From contig JAGDZK010000034.1 of assembly GCA_049115935.1 (NCBI GenBank), forward strand, positions 11,721-75,720: a stretch of 64,000 nt of DNA. Reading direction: 5' to 3'. This document shows, piece by piece, positions 18,850 to 25,751 of this stretch. The translations under genes were made by a program, and so were the position numbers. Every line of letters starts with the position of its first letter. Position 1 is the stretch's first letter. Under the pieces are notes generated by a model. It did no database searches. It was given only the letters and a program-made list of their open reading frames with translations, and was not told the origin of the DNA. Origin of the DNA: Bermanella sp049115935. Its GTDB lineage: Bacteria; Pseudomonadota; Gammaproteobacteria; Pseudomonadales; Oceanobacteraceae.

Positions 18850-21800
18850 TTATCTTTACCTCGTAATAGCCAACGGGCTCGCTCATCTACGAATGTCTGA
18901 GTATTGACCAAAGAGGGTGGGCCTGTTCGAGGTAAGTAGTGCTTTTTTTCATTATGCGTTTGTAAATTCACTAACGCTAATAACCCCCCTTTTGGAAGAC
19001 TAATCGCCAAATATGCTTGCCGAGTATTAATGTCGATTAAGCGCTCAAATATATAGTCTTTATTTTTATCAAAAAAGTGCTTAAGCAGGACAACATTCTC
19101 ACTTAAAAAGAATGTCTTTAACGGCGAAAAATAGATTGGCGATATTTGATGAACAGCATGACGATTTTCACTTGACCAACTTGGGATATCCACTTCTTTG
19201 GTTGTGACACCCAAGGTTAAAAATTTAGTTTGTTGCTGACGATTATCTTCTTGATCAAGAAAACTACTTCGTGTTTTTGGTGATACCCAAAGTACATAAA
19301 ATGACTTATTCTGAGTAAACGGGCTGTAGCGTGCTTGCGCGTTCCATGATACCTCGTAGCCTCTTGCCTCTGACGTACCCGTTACATATTGTACATTTAA
19401 CCCGTATTCCTTTAATGCTTTATCAATGGGTTGCGTCAATACCGTTGAAGACTCGTTTACCGTACCTAACTTAGCTAATAATATGTCTGTCGATAATGAT
19501 GGCGTATTATCTTCGCTAGAAAATGCACGTAACTGCGTAACCATCATTGGGCTATCTTCCGTTTGTCGTAAAATAACCTGGTGAACTAAATTAAATAAAT
19601 TAATTTTATTGGCACTATGAAGTAAATTGGCACTGCCATCAAAGTTTGAAAATGGGTGCGTGCCAGCTATTAATAGAGCCCTTGCATTTAATTTTTCAAA
19701 TAAACCAGCACCAAACTCTAAGGTGTTTATTTCAGAGAGAGGCCTAGGTACTTCTATTACATAAGGTTGCGCCTGCCCTACACGGAATATAAACGTCCCC
19801 CAGTGACGTAAGCTTTTTGATGGATACTCTTGTAGAATTAAAAAATCATCACCTGAACTTTGATGATGATAACGAATTAATTCATAATCCAATGCGCGTG
19901 CAAGGTTATTGATTCGCCGCATTTCCAATGAAATATCATCTCGCCATCCACTTGCAAGCTCTTGAGCTAACAAACTCATAATAGGTGTAATCACATTTTG
20001 ATCTAAAAATAGCATCTCGTATACTTCAGCAGGTTTGTAATCATTACTGCCCTTAGCTGCTATTAATTTTTTATTATCCTTAAGCCAATTAAGTAAATAC
20101 CCGTCTATTCTCTGGGTTTGCCGTTGCTCATTAAATACGGTACCCGTTGATGAAAATGACAATATACTTTTTACACCAGCGGGGGTTAAAAATAATTCTG
20201 CAAAGCCCTTAGGGCTAGCGTCCTGCTGTCTATTTTCTAAAGGCGCTGATTTCCAATGAATCTCAAATTTGCTCATCATGTTATCGAGCATGTTAATATT
20301 TAAGTTCTCTGGGAGCGTTTTTTTAACCCACAACTGACTTCGATCCAGGTTAATGGTTTGAGATATATTTTGAGTTTTTACACCTAATAGTCGCCGGCCA
20401 CTTTCAGGCGTAAAATTACGAACTTGAAGTGTGTCTTGCAAACCGAAGTTTCGGTGAAAAAGCTGAAATGGTGTCTGTGAATTTTGCAATGTATCACTCG
20501 TACCATCAGCTGAATGTTTTCGCTTAGTACCGGCTAAAGCAAAGCCTTTCGCAGCAAGATTTACATACAAGATCAATGCGGCATCAATAGCTAATGGCTC
20601 ATCTAGTGATGCGGGTACTTCAATGCTCAATTTACTATCTGTCTCTAAATTAAAGATATAAACACCCCAACCACGAGCTGGCTGCATATCCTCAATTATT
20701 AGGTATTTTTTATTTAATTCAGATATTTTTAAATTAAGCTGGCTGCTTAAGGTGAGCATTTTTACCGTTAATGTTTCGCTTGGATTCTGTAAATAGTTTT
20801 GAGTTAGTTGAAATAATTTATTTACTTTATTTAACTCAATAGGATTTGCTTGACCGCTTTGTGTAGTTTGCTCTGATGTGTAAAGAGATGATCGCAATTT
20901 ACCTAGGTATTGCTCAAAATTACCTTCTATTTTCTCAATATTTTGATTACTTTCGGCGATATATTCGCCTTCATCTATTATTTCTTCGGGTATTAAGGTT
21001 AATGAAAAGCCAATAATACTCGCAAGAATCACGGCACTCAACGATGTTTGTAAGGTGGCTCTTGCCATTCTAATTGCTATACCTTTTTGGTACATCTTAA
21101 TCGCAATAAGCGTAGATAACAGATAGCCAAATGCATAAAAGTCACTGACTTTTTGATTTGGGAAAAACTCTATTAAGAAAAACCCCAATATCATTTTATA
21201 TAAAAAGCTAACATTGAAGAAAAATAGTATTTCTCTAGCACCTTCAATATTCATTTGCTTGAAAAATTTTGTCTTGAGCAGTGAAGCAGACAAGCTATAA
21301 ACGATCATTGCCTCAACAAACGTAATAATTAATTTATCCGGTTGATACCACTGCAAAGCTAATAAAGAAGGAATCAATATCCCATTAAATTCCCAGCCAT
21401 ATTTTAAATTCATGCGTGAAGCAATATAAGCAGAGGTCAATAGAATAATATAAGCCTTGGGAGACGCTAAAATAGAACTGGCTAAATCTTCATACATATA
21501 GCTCATAGTGCTAATATTGAAGTTAGTGAATTCCATTAAAACAAAACGTACGATGATGTATGTTATGCCAATATATAACGCGATAGAAACAGCACCAATG
21601 CGTATACCACCGTTCCACATTTGGTTCGCAATAAGCGCTACAATAATTAAACCAAAACTATGCAAATTATTACGATAATCATAATCAAAGCCTTGGTTCA
21701 ATAAATACTCACCTAATTCTGGTAACAGCATCCCATCAAAGATTAATCTGACTATGATGCTAATTAGTATTAACGCGAAAAATCTATCTCGTCCAAAAAC

Positions 21801-22070
21801 CTCGGAATGTGAAAATAATTTCGGCAGTCTTTCAGCCAACAAGTGCGCTATTGTAAATGTAATAACGCCCTCTAAAAGAATCACACCTGCGCTCATAGGC
21901 CTTAATAAAATTAATGGCACTAAATATCCAGGCACGACTAAACCTGAAAGTGTCGTCCCCAACCTTAAATTTAACACTGCAACAACTAGAACACCAACCC
22001 ACACGGTAGTGATAACAGAGCTGCTAAGAGCGCCAACAGGAAAGATATCTAAAGGGAAAAAACCATCCAT
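18846..22070 (-). CDS. PgsC/CapC-like membrane protein: two tandem CapC units plus periplasmic repeat domains
   Basis: A 1074-residue protein; Bacillus PgsC is about 150. The first unit (residues about 20-190) has PgsC signatures LSGLVVPGYL (41-50), FGRDRFFALI and LIANQMWNGGI. A second unit (about 215-360) repeats them in altered form: NGILIPSLL, GAREILFFFNVSFLYK and LIAIKMYQKGI. Together they give about ten or more helices. From about 365 the chain is periplasmic and holds two copies of one domain, beginning WGVYIF near 461 and WGTFIF near 754. Each has IEVPxxL…AGT…DG…FxLxH. PgsC partners PgsB in polymer synthesis and transport. ATG 22070 lies 9 bases after the receiver stop with no good ribosome site, so coupling is likely. 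Membrane parts fused to inactive transglutaminase (7TM family) are a looser alternative. Confidence 0.8.
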   Translation of the reverse strand: MDGFFPLDIFPVGALSSSVITTVWVGVLVVAVLNLRLGTTLSGLVVPGYLVPLILLRPMSAGVILLEGVITFTIAHLLAERLPKLFSHSEVFGRDRFFALILISIIVRLIFDGMLLPELGEYLLNQGFDYDYRNNLHSFGLIIVALIANQMWNGGIRIGAVSIALYIGITYIIVRFVLMEFTNFNISTMSYMYEDLASSILASPKAYIILLTSAYIASRMNLKYGWEFNGILIPSLLALQWYQPDKLIITFVEAMIVYSLSASLLKTKFFKQMNIEGAREILFFFNVSFLYKMILGFFLIEFFPNQKVSDFYAFGYLLSTLIAIKMYQKGIAIRMARATLQTSLSAVILASIIGFSLTLIPEEIIDEGEYIAESNQNIEKIEGNFEQYLGKLRSSLYTSEQTTQSGQANPIELNKVNKLFQLTQNYLQNPSETLTVKMLTLSSQLNLKISELNKKYLIIEDMQPARGWGVYIFNLETDSKLSIEVPASLDEPLAIDAALILYVNLAAKGFALAGTKRKHSADGTSDTLQNSQTPFQLFHRNFGLQDTLQVRNFTPESGRRLLGVKTQNISQTINLDRSQLWVKKTLPENLNINMLDNMMSKFEIHWKSAPLENRQQDASPKGFAELFLTPAGVKSILSFSSTGTVFNEQRQTQRIDGYLLNWLKDNKKLIAAKGSNDYKPAEVYEMLFLDQNVITPIMSLLAQELASGWRDDISLEMRRINNLARALDYELIRYHHQSSGDDFLILQEYPSKSLRHWGTFIFRVGQAQPYVIEVPRPLSEINTLEFGAGLFEKLNARALLIAGTHPFSNFDGSANLLHSANKINLFNLVHQVILRQTEDSPMMVTQLRAFSSEDNTPSLSTDILLAKLGTVNESSTVLTQPIDKALKEYGLNVQYVTGTSEARGYEVSWNAQARYSPFTQNKSFYVLWVSPKTRSSFLDQEDNRQQQTKFLTLGVTTKEVDIPSWSSENRHAVHQISPIYFSPLKTFFLSENVVLLKHFFDKNKDYIFERLIDINTRQAYLAISLPKGGLLALVNLQTHNEKKHYLPRTGPPSLVNTQTFVDERARWLLRGKDK

Positions 22071-22079
22071 AGTCAGCGC

Positions 22080-22442
22080 TTAGTCAAATCGAAATATAGA
22101 AAATAATTGTTCGTATTGCTCATCTTTCATTGGCTTAAGGAATATATGTTTGATCCCTTTTTTCATTAATTGTGTTTCTATATCTGAATTAATGGACCCA
22201 CTTAACACCACTATTGGAATATTTAAAGACATACCCAAAGTGGCATCTACTAATTGTAAACCATCCATATTGGGCATAAATAAATCGGAGAGTAAGCCAT
22301 CAAATTTTTGCGTACTTAACATTTCCAATGCACTGGCACCATCTTTTGCATGCACAGTATCAAAACCAGCTTCTGCTAATTCCATTAAAAGCAGTCTGGC
22401 AATAACTTTATCGTCTTCCGCAACCAGTATTTTTTTCTTCAT
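22080..22442 (-). CDS. Stand-alone response-regulator receiver protein
   Basis: A 120-residue CheY-like protein consisting only of a receiver domain. The acidic pair is D10/D11, the phosphorylated residue D53 (LLSDLFMP), the Ser/Thr switch S81 (VVLSGS) and K103 in FLKPM. All are intact. With no DNA-binding output it must act by protein contact, for example on the adjoining synthase or kinase. It starts 15 bases after the histidine kinase stop and ends 9 bases before the CapC-like start, so it is part of the operon. Confidence 0.92.
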   Translation of the reverse strand: MKKKILVAEDDKVIARLLLMELAEAGFDTVHAKDGASALEMLSTQKFDGLLSDLFMPNMDGLQLVDATLGMSLNIPIVVLSGSINSDIETQLMKKGIKHIFLKPMKDEQYEQLFSIFRFD

Positions 22443-22457
22443 AAAAATTTCACCTGA

Positions 22458-25142
22458 TTATTTTTGTATAGTTGATGAAAAAGAAAATATCTTTAACGTT
22501 ATATCAATCGAAAAACCAGAACCTATATCAGTTTGTATGGAAATACTTCCACCCCACGACTTCATCTGCCGAGATAAACTGGTCACTTGAGTAAGATAAT
22601 CATCGTCATCATCAACATGAACTTGTGGCGATAACAATGCTTTATCAAGTTGTTCTTTTGGAATGCCATTCCCCATGTTAGAGAAATTTATATTTATTTT
22701 ATTATTATTTTCTTCAGATACATCTAAAATAAAAACACTAATTACAGACTCATGATTTGAATCTTGAATTAACATATTAAGGATAGATGAAATCAATTTT
22801 TCAAATGTCTTAATCTCTATGTATGAAAGAGTATTTAGTTCAGGTTCACGATAATTTATTTTTATATCTTTACTTTCAGCGCGCTCTTCTACAGCCTCTA
22901 GGGCTCTAGAAATCGCGGGAGCAATATTCACAGGAACCACTTGCTGATCACTCATATATACTTGTTTATTCAATTCGTCTTCGATTTGACGAGTCAATTT
23001 GCTTGATTCTTCAATTTTTTCTTTAATAATAATTAACCATTGATTGTGATCTGCATTACTTTTTTTCTGTAACTGTCTGCTTGCTAACGTCATAGCACTT
23101 AAATAGTTCCTTATTTCATTTAAATATTTATGAGTAATGTCTTGGCGTATTTCAATGTTCTGTTGTATTTGAGAAATATCAATGAATTCAAATAATATGC
23201 CCAGTATTTGGAATGGATGTACCTGGTCGGAGTTAGCTTTCGTACTACTGAGTAAAGGACGTATTCTAAGCAGGTGCGATGTATGGCTAGAAAATGTACT
23301 TGAAACGATCGCGATTGTTTGATTTTTCAATGTGACATATCGTAATTTCTTTCGGGCATCATCAAGGCTCATATCACCTGCTCTAGCCAGCAACTCCATA
23401 GCTGTTAAGTTATATATCGCTATATCATTAATACGCGATAAATATTCAATCATACTATTTGTATGTAAAACCTGACCGAATACGTCATATACAATGGCGG
23501 CTGTGCTTAATCCATTGAATACATGCTCTAGTGTATTTAAACGATTTTGTAATAAAGTGACTGACTGAGAAAGCTGTACATGTAAAGATTGTCCAATCTC
23601 AAGTGAGATGAGTTTACGCCAAGGATTTTTCGATTTTTCATCATGTAGCTTCCACTGTTTTCTATGATAAAGAAGCTCTGATATTTGATTTGAAAAATTA
23701 ATTAAATTATTTTCAAATAAGTCTTTATCAAATCTTTCATCAGGTATCAGGGTCAGCGCCCAAAACCCTAGAAGATCATTTACAAAAATTAAAGGTATAA
23801 GGTACTGAATTTCATTTTCTTTCACTTCATTAAAGTAATCTCTGAACGGAATAATGGGCCGGTTAACTTTTAATGCATCACTATAAGGTGATCTTTGATA
23901 ATCTCGACGGAACTCTGATATATCATTGATGCTACAACCCAGTGCTTCAATTTCTTTTACCCTATGCTCACCATTTATTTTTTCTAAAAATATAGAGCGC
24001 CGTAAATTCAATTGCTGATTAACTAAGCTAAGAATTTTTTTCCAAGGATCATCGGATCTATTAAAATTTAGCGGCTGTACTCTTTCTGAAAGGCGGCTAT
24101 TGGTTTCAGCTATGATTCTATTTAATGCTTGTTCTTCTTTATTTCGACGCAATTGATACACGGCTAATAAAATAAATATTTGCGCTATTATCCATTCACT
24201 TGCAGGTAATATGACAGTATTAAATTTGACTGAAAACCATTGTGTGACCGCTATGCCCACACATATAAAAATTGAATACAGTGCAGATATATGAGGTGGA
24301 AACCATTGAAATAATAGGATCGAAATCGAGGCTATTATTAATGTCCCCAGCAAGGTCATTAAATAACTAGGCGAACTCAAGAATCGCTGCGCTAACGCGC
24401 TATGCAGTGCGTATCCTTGTAACTCTAACTGCGATATTCCAATATCTGTTCGTATTGGAACGGTAAAACCGGGTTCACCAGGCTCCAGTGCATCCCCAAT
24501 TAAAATGACTTTGTCTTTCACCATGCTCGTGGCTAGCCCATGCTTCAGTACCCGTTTTGCCGTCACAATAGGAATGAAGCCGTCTTCCATTGAAAAATCA
24601 ATGATGTCGCTCGTATTGCTTAAAAAGCCAAGTTCCACCGGATCGTCTAAGCCAGCAAGTTTAGACTGGAATGCAGGATATGGTGTCTCTTCAATTAAGA
24701 TCTCTTTATGCCACTGTCTAAAATAACTCGCTTGCATGGTAACGGCTGTCATATAGACATTGTTAGCCACACGGGGTCTTTCCTCGGCTTGTTTAAGGCG
24801 AGTAACAGAATCAACCAATGTTAGATTTTCAAGCCAAGGTTGTAATGTATCCGATGCTTGCGTTTGTATGACGCTTTGACCTAACAGGTATATAGAGTGT
24901 GGATTATCTTGTGTGAGCGTCTTGATTAAGTTGGGCAATAAATCAGGCGTATTGCGCTCAATTTCTGTTGTACTAATCAATAAGATAGGAGGAGTCGCCT
25001 GCTGGTTAGGAAACCAGTGAAATAGGCGATCTATCATGGCTAGGTTGGAGCTATTTAAGACACCCATTGCCGTTATGCACGATAGCCCCGCAATGAGAGC
25101 TATCCCAAGCACAATTGAACGCTGAGTTGGTGACGTTATCAT
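22458..25142 (-). CDS. CHASE2-GAF-PAS sensor histidine kinase with degenerate catalytic motifs
   Basis: An 894-residue membrane sensor, first gene of the operon. It has an N-terminal helix, an extracytoplasmic CHASE2 domain (about 40-240; VKDKVILIGD near its end), three more helices (about 250-330), a GAF-like region (about 350-490), a PAS-like region (about 540-660) and a kinase region. The segment aligning with a normal H-box (HELRNPLSA) reads NEIRNYLSAM, with Asn675 in place of the phosphorylated His, although His671 is nearby. The N-box reads NMLIQDS, and the G1 box reads NMGNG where DxGxG is usual. The HATPase fold may therefore be weak or inactive in phosphotransfer. Upstream AAAGGA is about 19 bases from the ATG, so the start is only fairly certain. 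Confidence 0.82.
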   Translation of the reverse strand: MITSPTQRSIVLGIALIAGLSCITAMGVLNSSNLAMIDRLFHWFPNQQATPPILLISTTEIERNTPDLLPNLIKTLTQDNPHSIYLLGQSVIQTQASDTLQPWLENLTLVDSVTRLKQAEERPRVANNVYMTAVTMQASYFRQWHKEILIEETPYPAFQSKLAGLDDPVELGFLSNTSDIIDFSMEDGFIPIVTAKRVLKHGLATSMVKDKVILIGDALEPGEPGFTVPIRTDIGISQLELQGYALHSALAQRFLSSPSYLMTLLGTLIIASISILLFQWFPPHISALYSIFICVGIAVTQWFSVKFNTVILPASEWIIAQIFILLAVYQLRRNKEEQALNRIIAETNSRLSERVQPLNFNRSDDPWKKILSLVNQQLNLRRSIFLEKINGEHRVKEIEALGCSINDISEFRRDYQRSPYSDALKVNRPIIPFRDYFNEVKENEIQYLIPLIFVNDLLGFWALTLIPDERFDKDLFENNLINFSNQISELLYHRKQWKLHDEKSKNPWRKLISLEIGQSLHVQLSQSVTLLQNRLNTLEHVFNGLSTAAIVYDVFGQVLHTNSMIEYLSRINDIAIYNLTAMELLARAGDMSLDDARKKLRYVTLKNQTIAIVSSTFSSHTSHLLRIRPLLSSTKANSDQVHPFQILGILFEFIDISQIQQNIEIRQDITHKYLNEIRNYLSAMTLASRQLQKKSNADHNQWLIIIKEKIEESSKLTRQIEDELNKQVYMSDQQVVPVNIAPAISRALEAVEERAESKDIKINYREPELNTLSYIEIKTFEKLISSILNMLIQDSNHESVISVFILDVSEENNNKININFSNMGNGIPKEQLDKALLSPQVHVDDDDDYLTQVTSLSRQMKSWGGSISIQTDIGSGFSIDITLKIFSFSSTIQK

Positions 25143-25257
25143 AGCTAACTACACGATAATTCCTTTATTTTCAGTGTAGCAGGCATTTTTTTTTATGTTT
25201 GCTCTCATGGCAGATGACATTCACTTTGTAAGCGTCATATAGAGCTAAGGAAAAATT

Positions 25258-25286
25258 CTTTTAATAATTTAGACTATTTAAGTCAA
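25258..25286 (-). promoter_or_regulatory. Candidate sigma-70 promoter of the island operon
   Basis: On the minus strand TTGACT (25286-25281) is followed after 17 bases by TAAAAG (25263-25258). That is 5/6 and 4/6 matches to the consensus. It lies about 115 bases ahead of the histidine kinase start, in an A/T-rich gap with no better candidate. Confidence 0.4.
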
Positions 25287-25308
25287 ATTTTACTGCATTA
25301 ACTCTTAA

Positions 25309-25527
25309 CTAGCTGATTGCCAGCGAGTAATTAATCTCAGCTGATGTGGCATTTTTAACGCTCATATAAAACGTATGTTCTTCATCGCAACAGACGATAT
25401 AAAAGTCATTTTTCATCGAAGCAAAACTCAGTGATGTTACACCAACGCCTTGAACGAGTTGATCTGGGCTATGCCAAGCAAGTTCAAGCGAGTCATCAGA
25501 GCTGGTCAAAGTAGCACCTTCAAGCAT
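25309..25527 (-). CDS. Short hypothetical protein at the island edge
   Basis: A 72-residue frame, not recognised. It begins at ATG 25527, only five bases from the right attachment repeat, and ends 165 bases before the histidine kinase start. No transmembrane or signal segment is seen; the composition is acidic with a Cys pair. A shortened relative of its first 25 residues (shared LTS-x-DDSL and SPDQL) is found at about 29035-29110, which supports it as a once-real coding sequence. It may be a truncated gene cut by integration. Confidence 0.35.
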   Translation of the reverse strand: MLEGATLTSSDDSLELAWHSPDQLVQGVGVTSLSFASMKNDFYIVCCDEEHTFYMSVKNATSAEINYSLAIS

Positions 25528-25532
25528 CCTGT

Positions 25533-25560
25533 AGGTTCGAGTCCTCTAGGGCGGGCCATT
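25533..25560 (+). other. Right attachment-site repeat (copy of tRNA-Arg 3' end)
   Basis: A 28-base copy of the tRNA-Arg 3' end and its first two flanking bases, differing at one position (G for A in the T loop). No tRNA 5' half precedes it, so it is a partial copy. With 5822-5849 it frames a 19.7-kb insertion. Confidence 0.8.
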
Positions 25561-25751
25561 CTCAGTCAAAACAAAATATGCCTGACGGCTTACCCTTTGA
25601 ATTACTTTTTATGGTTTTATCCTCAATAACATCGTGGCTAACTGATATTTATTAATTGGCCGTACTTTTAATGTTTTGCACTCAGTAAATATGTCACGCG
25701 CCATGAACCCGAATACGTTAAAGCTCATGGCACTTGCAAATTTAGTAACGA

